This document shows, one piece after another, positions 55,169 to 64,000 of a stretch of 64,000 nt of DNA. Made by a program: the position numbers and the translations under genes. The notes under the pieces were generated by a model, which worked only from the letters and a program-made list of their open reading frames with translations, had not been told where the DNA came from and did no database searches. Positions within the stretch are counted from its first letter, which is position 1; every line of letters begins with the position of its first letter. Source of the stretch: Shewanella corallii (GTDB lineage Bacteria; Pseudomonadota; Gammaproteobacteria; Enterobacterales; Shewanellaceae); NCBI RefSeq assembly GCF_023349125.1, contig NZ_JAKIKT010000007.1, positions 1 to 64,000 on the forward strand, written 5' to 3'.

Positions 55169-56266
55169 ATGTCGGGAAACAGTATTGGTCAGAACTTCGT
55201 CGTCACGACTTTTGGTGAAAGTCACGGTATGGCACTGGGATGCATTATTGACGGTTGTCCTCCGGGTCTGGAGCTCAGTGTTGAAGATATGCAGCATGAT
55301 CTGGACCGCCGACGTCCCGGCACGTCACGGTATACCACGGCCCGTCGTGAAGCCGATGAGGTGCGTATTCTTTCCGGCGTGTTTGAAGGTAAAACCACTG
55401 GCACCTCCATTGGCCTGCTGATTGAAAACACAGATCAACGCAGTCAGGACTACTCCAATATCAAAGAGCTGTTCCGTCCCGGACATGCAGATTACACCTA
55501 CCAACAAAAGTATGGTCAGCGCGACTATCGCGGTGGTGGTCGTTCATCTGCCCGTGAAACCGCAATGCGTGTTGCCGCAGGTGCAGTCGCCAAAAAGTAT
55601 TTGCAGCAGGTCCATGGCATAGAAATCCATGGTTTTCTGTCTCAGCTCGGTCCGATTGCAGCAGACAACATTGACTTCGACCAGATTGAACAAAATCCAT
55701 TTTTCTTCCCCGATGCCAGCAAGCTCGAAGCGCTTGATGAGTACATGCGGGACTTGAAAAAATCCGGCGATTCCATTGGTGCTAAAGTGTCTGTGATTGC
55801 CACTAATGTGCCGGTTGGTTTGGGTGAGCCGGTATTCGACCGCCTGGATGCAGATATTGCTCATGCGCTCATGGGGATCAATGCCGTTAAAGGTGTGGAG
55901 ATTGGTGATGGCTTTGAAGTGGTTACCCAGAAAGGCTCTGAGCACAGAGACCTGATGACTCCCGAAGGCTTTGACTCAAACCACGCCGGTGGCGTGCTGG
56001 GAGGCATCTCTTCTGGTCAGCCTATTATTGCCCATATGGCGCTTAAGCCTACCTCCAGCATCAGTGTGCCGGGGGAAAGTATTAATGTGCGTGGTGAAAC
56101 TGCCGAAGTGGTGACCAAGGGACGCCACGACCCCTGCGTCGGTATTAGAGCGGTTCCCATTGCTGAAGCCATGTTGGCAATCGTGTTAATGGACCACCTG
56201 TTGCGCCACAGAGCGCAAAATCAGGATGTACAGAGTCAAACCCCAGTTCTCGGAATGCGTAAATGA
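55169..56266 (+). CDS. aroC: Chorismate synthase
   Basis: The 365-residue flavin-dependent enzyme converts 5-enolpyruvylshikimate-3-phosphate to chorismate. Family signatures are [29 protein letters not shown] and [20 protein letters not shown]. The stop overlaps the start of the MFS gene by four bases (ATGA), so the two are cotranslated. Confidence 0.97.
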   Translation: MSGNSIGQNFVVTTFGESHGMALGCIIDGCPPGLELSVEDMQHDLDRRRPGTSRYTTARREADEVRILSGVFEGKTTGTSIGLLIENTDQRSQDYSNIKELFRPGHADYTYQQKYGQRDYRGGGRSSARETAMRVAAGAVAKKYLQQVHGIEIHGFLSQLGPIAADNIDFDQIEQNPFFFPDASKLEALDEYMRDLKKSGDSIGAKVSVIATNVPVGLGEPVFDRLDADIAHALMGINAVKGVEIGDGFEVVTQKGSEHRDLMTPEGFDSNHAGGVLGGISSGQPIIAHMALKPTSSISVPGESINVRGETAEVVTKGRHDPCVGIRAVPIAEAMLAIVLMDHLLRHRAQNQDVQSQTPVLGMRK

Positions 56267-57471
56267 CACCAGCAACACCTGAGGCCCCAAACGGTGCCTC
56301 AGCTCAGGCGCGACAGCTTTTTTGGCTGGGCGCCTGTTATTTTTTCTTCTACTCCATTCTTGGGGTTATGGTCCCTTACCTTGGGGTCTTCTTTGAAAGT
56401 CGCGGCTTTAATCCTCAGGAAATCGGCATATTGCTGGCGATTGTACTGGGCACCCGGGTAATCGCTCCCAATGTCTGGGCCAGAGTGGCAGACAGAACCG
56501 GTATGAGAGTGGAGCTGGTCAAAGCCGGTGCTGCCGCGGCAGCCATTACCTACACCAGCTTTTTTGTAGAGGGTAGTTTCCTCTATCTGGCAGCCAGCCT
56601 GGTGGTTTATACCTTCTTCTGGAACGCCATTCTTGCCCAACTTGAAGTGGTCACTCTGGATACCCTGGGTAATAACCCTCAAAGGTACGGTGCGATTCGC
56701 AGTTGGGGCAGCGTGGGTTATATCTGTCTTGTGGTGGGTGGTGGTTTCGCCATTGAGCATTTTGGCGCGCAAATTCTGCCATATCTTGGCATGGTGCTGT
56801 TTCTTGGCATGTTAGCTTGTGCCCTGCCATTGAAAGCGGAGCGGCAGCAAAAGGATGAAAGTCCTGCGCCCAAAGGCAAGGTGGTTACTCCGGCAGTATT
56901 CTGGTTCTTGCTGTCAGCCTTGTTGTTGCAAATGAGCGCCGGACCATTTTACGGTTTCTTCGTCCTCTACCTTAAGCAGGCCGGATACGCTGAATCCCTG
57001 GCTGGCATTATGGTGGCGCTGGGAGTGACGGCAGAAATTGGTATGTTTATGATGGCTCCCCGGCTACTGAAGCGCTTTGGCGTGATGCCACTGATGGCTG
57101 TCAGTATTCTGATGACAGCAGCCCGTTGGCTGATGATGGCCTTTGGAGTAGAACATGTCAGTATCATCGCGCTGAGTCAGTTGCTCCATGCCTTTACCTT
57201 TGGTCTGGTTCATGCCGCGTCAATCCAGTTTGTCTATCAGCATTTCGATAAGCGTCATCAAAGTCAGGGCCAGGCACTGTACGCCAGTATTGGCTTTGGT
57301 ATGGGCGGAGCATTGGGGATCTGGATATGTGGCTATATTTGGGGAGATGGCAGTGGTGCCATGTGGACCTGGGTGTTTGCCGCAATCTGCGCCTTTCTCT
57401 CCATGCTGGCAGTTTGCTTTATTCCTCGGGAGCCAAGAGCTCAGGATACGGCGATGCCTGCCCATGGGTAA
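56263..57471 (+). CDS. MFS transporter, HcaT/3-phenylpropionate type
   Basis: The 402-residue transporter has 12 transmembrane helices and the MFS_1-like/LacY-related layout of HcaT ([18 protein letters not shown] first helix; [12 protein letters not shown] in the fifth region). The substrate is unknown; HcaT-like proteins next to aroC are common in marine gammaproteobacteria. It overlaps aroC. Confidence 0.87.
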   Translation: MTPATPEAPNGASAQARQLFWLGACYFFFYSILGVMVPYLGVFFESRGFNPQEIGILLAIVLGTRVIAPNVWARVADRTGMRVELVKAGAAAAAITYTSFFVEGSFLYLAASLVVYTFFWNAILAQLEVVTLDTLGNNPQRYGAIRSWGSVGYICLVVGGGFAIEHFGAQILPYLGMVLFLGMLACALPLKAERQQKDESPAPKGKVVTPAVFWFLLSALLLQMSAGPFYGFFVLYLKQAGYAESLAGIMVALGVTAEIGMFMMAPRLLKRFGVMPLMAVSILMTAARWLMMAFGVEHVSIIALSQLLHAFTFGLVHAASIQFVYQHFDKRHQSQGQALYASIGFGMGGALGIWICGYIWGDGSGAMWTWVFAAICAFLSMLAVCFIPREPRAQDTAMPAHG

Positions 57472-57552
57472 CAGTGGCAAACTTATTGATATTGGGCCGC
57501 TGAATACTGAGCGCTATTTAAGTACCAAAACAGGAACAGCACAGGGAAGACC

Positions 57553-58707
57553 ATGAGTGACAGAGTGTTTAAGCTGGGACTATTAATCAATCCATATGCC
57601 GGGTTGGGCGGCAGTGTCGCGCTAAAAGGCAGTGATGGTGTTGCCGCGGAAGCTTTAGCAAGAGGCGCAGAGCCAAAAGCGTCTCTGCGAATGAAACAGG
57701 CGCTGGAAGTGCTGCTGCCTTACAAAGACAATATTCACATACTGACAGGCGCCGGGCCCCTGGGAGAGACGCTGGCGTTGGAGCTGGGCTTCACGACTCA
57801 GGTGGTGTACACAGGAGCTGACCCCTCCACAGCAAGGGATTCCAGATCTCTGGCTGCGGTTCTGGCGGATACCTATAAGCCGGATTTATTGCTGTTTGCC
57901 GGTGGCGATGGCACTGCCCGGGATGTTTATGCTGAGGTAGATGATTGCTTGCCTGTGCTGGGGGTGCCTGCCGGGGTGAAAATCCATTCCGGCGTGTATG
58001 CGATAACTCCGCATGCTGCAGGGGTTGTGGTGCGTATGTTGCTGCAGGGTGAGCTGGTCAGTCTGATGAGCGCCGATGTGATGGATATTGACGAAGAGGC
58101 TTTTCGTCAGGGTACAGTCAGGGCCAGACGCTTTGGTGAGATGACTGTGCCTGCTGAGCCCAGATATGTGCAGGCGGTAAAAATGGGCGGCAAGGAAGTG
58201 GATGAGCTGGTGCTGGCTGATATCGCCGCAGATCTGATTGGGCAGATGGATGATGAGCTGTTTATCATGGGTTCAGGCAGTACAGTAGCTGCTGTGATGG
58301 AGGAGCTTGGACTGGATAACACTTTGCTGGGTGTTGATTTGATTCAGGACCGTGATTTGCTGGCCAGTGATTTGACCGCCAATCAACTGCTGGAGCAGAC
58401 CGCCGCTGCTCGGCAGGGGAAGGATAATCAAGGAGTAAAACTGGTTATCACCCTTATTGGAGGCCAGGGTCATATTCTGGGACGGGGTAATCAGCAGTTA
58501 TCGCCAGAGCTGATAAGACGGGTAGGTAAGGAGAATATTATTATCCTGGCGACCAAAACCAAGCTGAAAGCACTTGAAGGGCGGCCGCTGATCGTGGATA
58601 GTGGCGACCCAGAACTGGACCGGGAAATGAGTGGCTATTATCGCGTCACTACCGGTTATCATGATTATGTGATGTATCAGGTGGCCAACCCTGATCTGAA
58701 TGAGTGA
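57553..58707 (+). CDS. ATP-NAD kinase family protein
   Basis: The 384-residue protein is related to NAD kinases. An N-terminal INPYAGLGG segment and the nucleotide motif AGGDGTARD (117-124) are present, with VPAGVKIHSGVYA after it. It is longer than NadK and belongs to the separate group often annotated as ATP-NAD kinase; its true substrate is unproven. ATG start with GGGAAGA before it. It is followed by yfcL after 14 bp. Confidence 0.8.
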   Translation: MSDRVFKLGLLINPYAGLGGSVALKGSDGVAAEALARGAEPKASLRMKQALEVLLPYKDNIHILTGAGPLGETLALELGFTTQVVYTGADPSTARDSRSLAAVLADTYKPDLLLFAGGDGTARDVYAEVDDCLPVLGVPAGVKIHSGVYAITPHAAGVVVRMLLQGELVSLMSADVMDIDEEAFRQGTVRARRFGEMTVPAEPRYVQAVKMGGKEVDELVLADIAADLIGQMDDELFIMGSGSTVAAVMEELGLDNTLLGVDLIQDRDLLASDLTANQLLEQTAAARQGKDNQGVKLVITLIGGQGHILGRGNQQLSPELIRRVGKENIIILATKTKLKALEGRPLIVDSGDPELDREMSGYYRVTTGYHDYVMYQVANPDLNE

Positions 58708-58721
58708 CAAACGGAGACCCC

Positions 58722-58991
58722 ATGTTAGAGAAGTACGAACAAACATTGGATCAGTGGATCGAGTCCATCGTGACCAGCGGTGATGATGACGCCCTGTTTG
58801 CCAGCGGCTATCTTCAGGGACACTTTGCTGTGGTGTTGGCTGAAATGGAAGGTGAAGGCCAGACTGATATGGCGTCACTGGATGAGAAAATGAAAGTTTG
58901 TCTGAACCAGGCTACCCGTGAACTGGAAGACCCGGACTACCTGCTGGTGGCCAATGCATGGCAGGAGCTGCGCAGCGCCATCCTTGCATAA
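58722..58991 (+). CDS. yfcL: YfcL family protein
   Basis: The 89-residue acidic helical protein matches YfcL (MLEKYEQTLDQWIESIVTSG, FASGYLQGHFAVVLAEME). The function is unknown. The ATG has GGAG nine bases upstream; a GTG 18 bases earlier is less likely. It is next to mnmC and fabB as in E. coli. Confidence 0.87.
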   Translation: MLEKYEQTLDQWIESIVTSGDDDALFASGYLQGHFAVVLAEMEGEGQTDMASLDEKMKVCLNQATRELEDPDYLLVANAWQELRSAILA

Positions 58992-59020
58992 TATCGGCCT
59001 TGACAGTTGCTGGTATAGAT

Positions 59021-59046
59021 AAAGGAGCCTCATGGCTCCTTTGTTG
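59021..59046. terminator. Bidirectional terminator between yfcL and mnmC
   Basis: Stem AAAGGAGCC/GGCTCCTTT with loop TCAT, T-rich on the plus side. It serves the convergent genes yfcL and mnmC. Confidence 0.82.
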
Positions 59047-59061
59047 TTTCTGCCTCTGATT

Positions 59062-60834
59062 TTACAGCGGCTTGCCCTTCAGCAGCTTTCGCATCCACAT
59101 TCGGTTGGGGTTCAGTCGCTGTCTAATATCCTGATTAAAAGGCGATATCTCTCCACATAGCTGAGCTGCCAGAGCTTCCGCCGTCAGCGGGGCAGAACAA
59201 ACACCGCGGCTGCCAAACCCACCAAGGATAAATAAGCCCTGATAAACCGGGGCATTTTGAGCCTGCCAGAATTTCGCATCCTGTGGGTGTGCCGCTGCCA
59301 ACTCAAGCAGGTGTTCAGTATCCGGTGCCGCACCCATCATAGGGAAGTGATCCCGGCTGACCATACGTACTCCGACTCTGGCGCTGTTGCCGCTCACATC
59401 AATATCTTCCACCCAGTCTTTGCCCGGATAAGAGAGTTGCACGCGAGCCTTGTTGGCCTGCTGCTCTGTTTCGCTGAAGCTAAGATCCTTGCTGCTCTTT
59501 ACATAGCTGGCACCGATACAGTGAGCCTGATTGTTGGCTGGGGTCATATAACCTTCGGCGCACAGTACCGTATTGAGCTGACTCAGGCGGGCTGTGGTGG
59601 GAATATGACTCACCTGACCGCGAAACGGACTCAGTGGCAATTGACTGGTCTGGGGCGGGGTGGTGACTTCTGCGCCGCTGGCCAATACTAGATTGGCGAA
59701 AGGACCATACTGCTTTGCGCTGCCACTCTGGCTCAGGTACCAGCCGTCCTCTTTTTGCTCGATGGCGTCTATCTGAGTTTGATAGTGCTGTTTAAGCCCG
59801 GTTGTTTTTGCTGCCTGCGCAATCATGGCCCGGGTAAACTCGGCGGGACAAACCCATGCGCCCAGTGGGTACTCAAGCCCGGGCTTATTAATATCTATGC
59901 CGGCAATGTTTGTGGCGGTTTCTGCATCCACGGGCCTGGCAATAAAGTCAGGCCAGGGAAACTGCACCACTTTACCAAGGCGGGCGGTACTCTTGTCGTC
60001 ATGGGCCGTTTGCAAAACGCCGCTGAAGCCATGGGCTATCTCGTGTCCCTGTCCAAGCATCTGTGCCAATCTAAAGCGGCTGTATAAAAAGCTCTGCACA
60101 TAGAATTGGCTTAACTCATCGTGGTGTTGGCTGAGCAGAGGATAAAGTGCCCCCTGACGATTACCGGATGCTGCTTCCCCTGCCTGGGCATCTCGGCAGA
60201 ACAAACTCATGTTTACTCCTCGCTCGGCGAGAGATAAGCACAGGGCCGCACTGGCAATACCGCCACCGATAATTGCGGTTTCTCCCCGGGTTTGTGTTGG
60301 CGCCGGATAGGGGCCAGAGGCGTTATCTGTCACTTGTTCAGTCGAGAGCATAACCTTGGTCAGGCTTGTCGCGAGAATGTCATCTTGCTGCAATAAGCTA
60401 ATATTTGCGTTCGGTTTGCACAGGCCTACAAATGCTGAGGTTATGTCTGGGTCTGCAGCTAACTTGTCATTGGCATCGGCAGCGATAATCAGTTGCTCGA
60501 AACCATGGCGATAGTCGAGCTCATTGATCCCGTCCAGGGTTAACTCTGTATTCAAGGTGAGCGTGACAGTCTGGTGCGACCCTGGTGCGGGGAACAAAGC
60601 CCAGCGTCTCGGTGTGTTCAGCGAGTCCGGCTGATAGTCAAGGTGCAGTCGTTGAAGCAGTAAAGGGTCTGGTGCCGACAGGCACAAGCAGCTCAGCTGA
60701 AAATGGGTCTGATGAGACTGAGCCAGTTTGGCAAGCAGTGACGGCAAGGCTGACAGATCTTGATCGCAAACCAGCGCCAGGCTTTGGCCAGCGCTGATGG
60801 AAATAGAATCGAATGGCATGGAAAGCGTTGACAT
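59062..60834 (-). CDS. mnmC: tRNA-modifying oxidoreductase MnmC without methyltransferase motifs
   Basis: The 590-residue protein has a C-terminal FAD-dependent oxidoreductase domain (from about 185: FAD motif AIIGGGIASAALCLSLAERG; GNRQGALYP, ILGGFGSRG, RMVSRDHFPMMG). This domain converts cmnm5(s2)U34 to nm5(s2)U34 in tRNA. The N-terminal 180 residues lack the SAM-binding motif of the MnmC methyltransferase domain and look degenerate. Shewanella MnmC is likewise described only as the oxidoreductase. The second step (methylation) must come from elsewhere or be missing. Confidence 0.88.
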   Translation of the reverse strand: MSTLSMPFDSISISAGQSLALVCDQDLSALPSLLAKLAQSHQTHFQLSCLCLSAPDPLLLQRLHLDYQPDSLNTPRRWALFPAPGSHQTVTLTLNTELTLDGINELDYRHGFEQLIIAADANDKLAADPDITSAFVGLCKPNANISLLQQDDILATSLTKVMLSTEQVTDNASGPYPAPTQTRGETAIIGGGIASAALCLSLAERGVNMSLFCRDAQAGEAASGNRQGALYPLLSQHHDELSQFYVQSFLYSRFRLAQMLGQGHEIAHGFSGVLQTAHDDKSTARLGKVVQFPWPDFIARPVDAETATNIAGIDINKPGLEYPLGAWVCPAEFTRAMIAQAAKTTGLKQHYQTQIDAIEQKEDGWYLSQSGSAKQYGPFANLVLASGAEVTTPPQTSQLPLSPFRGQVSHIPTTARLSQLNTVLCAEGYMTPANNQAHCIGASYVKSSKDLSFSETEQQANKARVQLSYPGKDWVEDIDVSGNSARVGVRMVSRDHFPMMGAAPDTEHLLELAAAHPQDAKFWQAQNAPVYQGLFILGGFGSRGVCSAPLTAEALAAQLCGEISPFNQDIRQRLNPNRMWMRKLLKGKPL

Positions 60835-61072
60835 TTTAACCTTTTCTGCAAACTTAATGGCTCGGATGCTGGCGTAATGCGGCTTCTCCGAGCGAGAATG
60901 TGCTGTATTTTAACTTTGTTTGTGGAAAGCTGACCACTTGCCTATTGATTAGAGGTTAGTATTGCCACAACAAATTTTGGGTAGGTGCGTTTTTTTAGGT
61001 ATTGGCAGCATACGCACAGGACTTAATTGCACCTTCTCCAGGTTCTGATATTGACGGAATGGATAGTAAACA
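60835..61072. other. mnmC-fabB intergenic region
   Basis: This divergent promoter region of 238 bp holds the start signals of mnmC and fabB. I looked for FadR or FabR operators like those of E. coli fabB and found no clear match. Confidence 0.5.
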
Positions 61073-62284
61073 ATGAAAAGAGTCGTAATCACCGGAATGG
61101 GCATCGTGTCGAGTATCGGCAACAACAAGCAGGAAGTGATCGAGTCACTGAAAGCCGGACGCAGCGGTGTCACGCACTCTGAGCAGTTTGAACAGATGAA
61201 GTTGCGCAGCCAGGTGTGGGGTGATATCAAACTGAACCCAGCAGACCTGATTGACCGTAAAGCTTTGCGCTTTATGGGTGATGCAGCTGCATACGCTTAT
61301 CTGGCTATGCAGGAAGCAATTGAAGACGCTGGTCTGGAAGAGTCTCAGTACTCCAGTCCCCGCGTAGGCCTGGTTGTGGGCTCCGGTGGTGCATCTTCTG
61401 CTAACCAGGTACAGGCCGCCGACACTCTGCGTGCGAAAGGCGTTAAGCGTGTTGGTCCATATATTGTGCCTCGTATTATGGCCAGTACCACCAGTGCCTG
61501 TCTGGCGACTCCATTCAAAATTAAGGGTACCAACTACTCTATCAGTTCTGCCTGTGCGACCAGTGCTCACTGTATTGGCCACGCCGCTGAACTTATCCAG
61601 TTGGGTAAACAGGATATGGTATTTGCCGGTGGTGCTGAAGAGCTGGACTGGACCCTCGCCATGGGCTTTGACGCCATGGGTGCGCTGTCTACCAAGTACA
61701 ATGACACTCCGGAAAAAGCATCCCGTACCTATGACGCCAACCGCGATGGCTTCGTTATCTCTGCCGGTGGCGGTATTGTGGTCGTTGAAGAGCTGGAGCA
61801 TGCTCTGGCTCGCGGCGCAAAAATCTACGCTGAAATTATCGGTTATGGTGCCTCTTCAGACGGCTACGACATGGTTGCTCCGTCTGGTGAAGGTGCAGTG
61901 CGTTGCATGAACCTGGCGCTGGCGGATGTGGATACTCCAATCGAATATGTCAACACTCACGGTACTTCCACTCCTGTGGGGGACGTGCGTGAGCTGGAAG
62001 CCCTGCGTGAAGTATTCGGCAACGAGATGCCGGTTATTGGTTCAACCAAGTCTATGACAGGTCATGGTCTGGGTGCGGCCGGTGTACACGAAGCTATCTA
62101 CTCAACTCTGATGCTGGACAATAACTTTATTGCTCCAAGTATCAACGTTGAAACGCCGGACGAAAAGGCTGAGGGCATGCCGATTGCTACTGAAATGCAG
62201 GAAAAAGAGCTGACCACAGTCATGAGCAACAGCTTTGGCTTTGGTGGCACTAACGCCACTCTGGTGCTGCGTAAATATAAGTAA
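61073..62284 (+). CDS. fabB: 3-oxoacyl-ACP synthase I (FabB)
   Basis: The 403-residue condensing enzyme elongates fatty acyl-ACP and is needed for unsaturated fatty acids. The catalytic triad is visible: C161 in [10 protein letters not shown], His in [11 protein letters not shown] and His in [10 protein letters not shown]. The length fits FabB rather than FabF. It is divergent from mnmC and followed by a terminator. Confidence 0.96.
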   Translation: MKRVVITGMGIVSSIGNNKQEVIESLKAGRSGVTHSEQFEQMKLRSQVWGDIKLNPADLIDRKALRFMGDAAAYAYLAMQEAIEDAGLEESQYSSPRVGLVVGSGGASSANQVQAADTLRAKGVKRVGPYIVPRIMASTTSACLATPFKIKGTNYSISSACATSAHCIGHAAELIQLGKQDMVFAGGAEELDWTLAMGFDAMGALSTKYNDTPEKASRTYDANRDGFVISAGGGIVVVEELEHALARGAKIYAEIIGYGASSDGYDMVAPSGEGAVRCMNLALADVDTPIEYVNTHGTSTPVGDVRELEALREVFGNEMPVIGSTKSMTGHGLGAAGVHEAIYSTLMLDNNFIAPSINVETPDEKAEGMPIATEMQEKELTTVMSNSFGFGGTNATLVLRKYK

Positions 62285-62300
62285 GCCGGTTTAATCGGAT

Positions 62301-62327
62301 AAAAGGGAGCTGAGGCTCCCTTTTTTG
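62301..62327 (+). terminator. Terminator after fabB
   Basis: Stem AAGGGAGC/GCTCCCTT with loop TGAG and six T, 16 bp after the stop. Confidence 0.92.
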
Positions 62328-62418
62328 TGTCCGAAAATCAGTGTTCTTTGCGCCACTTACCTGAACTTTGATGAAATTGGGGTAAGATTCAGGCATTCGA
62401 GATGGAACAACGAAAACA

Positions 62419-63549
62419 ATGAAGATAATTGCCGATGAAAATATGCCCTATGTCGAGCAGGTGTTTGCCGATATTGGGGAGGTGTCTCTGGTCAATGGCC
62501 GACAGTTGAGTGCTGAACAGCTTGAAGGGGCTGATGTGCTCCTGGTGCGCTCAGTCACACAGGTCAATGCGCAGCTGCTGGCACACAATGACAGTCTAAA
62601 GTTTGTCGGCAGTGCCACCATAGGCACAGATCATATCGATACCCAGCTTCTGGCTCAGAAGGGAATTCCTTTTTCCAATGCGCCTGGTTGTAATGCCATT
62701 GCGGTCGGTGAATACGCCTTTATTGCCATGCTGGAGCTGGCCGCTATGACGGGATCCAGTCTTAAACAGCGAACTGTCGGCATAGTTGGGGCCGGTAATA
62801 CCGGCAGTCAGGTGGCACGTTGTTTGGAGGCCTATGGCGTCAAAACCCTGCTGTGCGATCCTGTGCTGGCTGCATCCGGTGACAGTCGCGAATTTCACTC
62901 TCTGGACCAGCTGATTGCCAGCTGTGATGTTATCAGTTTGCACGTTCCCTTGACCAAAGACGGAATCGAACCCACCTGGTATCTACTGGACGAAGCACGT
63001 CTGTCAGCCCTTAAGCCCGATGCATGGCTGCTGAACTGCTGTCGGGGAGAGGTGATCGATAACCGGGCGCTAATCCGGGTCAAACAACAAAGAGCTGACC
63101 TTAGGCTGGTGCTGGACGTGTGGGAAGGAGAGCCCAACCCCATGCCAGAGCTGGTGCCTTTGGTGGACATCGCCACCCCCCACATTGCCGGTTATAGTCT
63201 GGAGGGGAAAGCCCGCGGTACCACCATGCTTCACAGTGCTTTGAGTCAGGTCCTGAATATTGAACCTGAGAACAAGCTTGATGGTCTGTTGCCTGTTCAT
63301 GTTTTTTCCCGGATCAAGCTTGAAAATCAGCCCGATGAAAGCGCACTGCTGCAACTGTGCAGATTGATTTATGACCTGCGGGATGACGACCGTAAATTCC
63401 GCGCTAACTACGCCTTGGCAGGGGGATTTGACCAGTTGAGAAAAAATCATACACACAGGCGTGAATTCAGCGCTCTGGCGCTGGTCAAGGGCAGTGGCTT
63501 TGAGGTAGATTGGTTGACCAAATTAGGATTTTCAGGAGCCAGTCTGTAG
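62419..63549 (+). CDS. pdxB: Erythronate-4-phosphate dehydrogenase PdxB
   Basis: The 376-residue D-isomer-specific 2-hydroxyacid dehydrogenase catalyses the second step of pyridoxal phosphate synthesis. The NAD motif [14 protein letters not shown] is near 115, the catalytic Arg in [13 protein letters not shown], Glu in WEGEP and His in [10 protein letters not shown]-terminal dimerisation domain follows, as in PdxB. asd begins two bases after its stop. Confidence 0.95.
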   Translation: MKIIADENMPYVEQVFADIGEVSLVNGRQLSAEQLEGADVLLVRSVTQVNAQLLAHNDSLKFVGSATIGTDHIDTQLLAQKGIPFSNAPGCNAIAVGEYAFIAMLELAAMTGSSLKQRTVGIVGAGNTGSQVARCLEAYGVKTLLCDPVLAASGDSREFHSLDQLIASCDVISLHVPLTKDGIEPTWYLLDEARLSALKPDAWLLNCCRGEVIDNRALIRVKQQRADLRLVLDVWEGEPNPMPELVPLVDIATPHIAGYSLEGKARGTTMLHSALSQVLNIEPENKLDGLLPVHVFSRIKLENQPDESALLQLCRLIYDLRDDDRKFRANYALAGGFDQLRKNHTHRREFSALALVKGSGFEVDWLTKLGFSGASL

Positions 63550-63551
63550 TT

Positions 63552-64000
63552 ATGTCGCAGGAATTCAATGTTGTCGTATTAGGTGCCTCAGGAGCCGTCG
63601 GTCAAACCATGATCGAAATCCTTGAAGAGCGCAATTTCCCGGTCGCCAATCTATACCCATTGGCCAGCAGCCGCAGTGCCGGAGATACGGTCAGCTTCCA
63701 TGGTAAACAGATTGAAATCCTGGATGTAGAGACCTTCGATTGGTCAAAGGCGCAGATAGGTTTCTTCTCTGCCGGTGGTGATGTGTCAGCCAAGTGGGCG
63801 CCTATCGCAGCAGAGCATGGTTGTGTGGTGATAGATAACACCTCTCACTTCCGCTATGACTATGATATTCCATTGGTTGTGCCTGAAGTTAACCCTCATG
63901 CAATTGCTGACTTCCGTAACCGTAATATCATTGCCAATCCGAACTGCTCTACCATCCAGATGCTGGTGGCACTGAAACCGATTTATGACGCTTTCGGTAT
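63552..64000 (+). CDS. asd: Aspartate-semialdehyde dehydrogenase, 5' part
   Basis: The first 149 codons are present; the gene runs off the window. NADP-binding GASGAVGQTM is at 11-20 and the nucleophile C132 stands in NPNCSTIQM. In E. coli the gene after pdxB is usg, an Asd relative without the cysteine; the cysteine here supports a true Asd for lysine, methionine and threonine synthesis. It overlaps no gene but lies two bases after pdxB, so it is translationally coupled. Confidence 0.88.
   Translation, partial: MSQEFNVVVLGASGAVGQTMIEILEERNFPVANLYPLASSRSAGDTVSFHGKQIEILDVETFDWSKAQIGFFSAGGDVSAKWAPIAAEHGCVVIDNTSHFRYDYDIPLVVPEVNPHAIADFRNRNIIANPNCSTIQMLVALKPIYDAFG

Noticed and set aside
60835-61072. 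FadR or FabR operator before fabB
   Set aside because: GCTGACCACTTG at about 60932 resembles part of the FadR consensus, but spacing within the motif is wrong and no FabR palindrome is seen.

Overview
The window is chromosomal DNA of a gammaproteobacterium, most likely a marine or brackish member of the Alteromonadales (Alteromonas/Shewanella-like). The evidence is the queA-tgt-yajC-secD-secF block beside acpH, the series fadL ... fadI-fadJ ... sixA-smrB-prmB-aroC ... yfcL-mnmC-fabB-pdxB (the order known from Escherichia coli), a fused BatB/BatC gene in a MoxR-Bat operon, a GH109 protein, a DUF3379/sigma-factor pair, SstT and PutP sodium symporters, and CheV. The species cannot be fixed by reading alone.

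Layout. 1-1043: array of tRNA-Ala(GGC) and tRNA-Glu(TTC) genes in tandem repeats, closed by a terminator. 1214-9902: ABC exporter, DEAD-box helicase, a phosphatase-like protein without its catalytic arginine, a phospholipase-D lipoprotein cut near its end by a small mobile element, CheV, SstT and a CIA30 protein. 9910-13947: Tat-exported GH109 protein, an unknown gene, RluA, a thioredoxin-like protein and AcpH. 14103-19818: queuosine synthesis and Sec accessory genes. 20018-28063: DUF2007 protein, rhodaneses, siroheme synthesis, YaeQ, an RND efflux pair and a SIMPL protein. 28186-31235: FadL and PutP. 31678-40132: ECF sigma factor with its DUF3379 partner, then a six-gene MoxR/Bat operon. 40853-44305: fadIJ, the anaerobic-type beta-oxidation complex. 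44441-52737: accessory block between fadJ and sixA (see below). 52905-64000: conserved housekeeping series ending in a partial asd.

Three points stand out. First, at 44441-45282 a secreted protein consists almost entirely of 14 tandem copies of a 13-residue unit (TAGIGPRIKFV[E/D]Q). A 46-residue ORF with a strong ribosome-binding site follows it, and a large propeller-PAS-GGDEF-EAL sensor lies upstream. The block interrupts a gene order otherwise shared with E. coli; it looks like a multicopy peptide precursor or a secreted repeat protein of unknown role. Second, a 264-bp element with 16-bp terminal inverted repeats (a MITE) occurs three times. One copy truncates the phospholipase-D gene, one lies 55 bp before putP, and one lies between FadR/PsrA-like operators and fadI. 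All three have the same orientation relative to the downstream gene. Third, FadR-like operators before fadL and fadI, plus a PsrA-like site before fadI, suggest coordinate control of fatty-acid uptake and oxidation.
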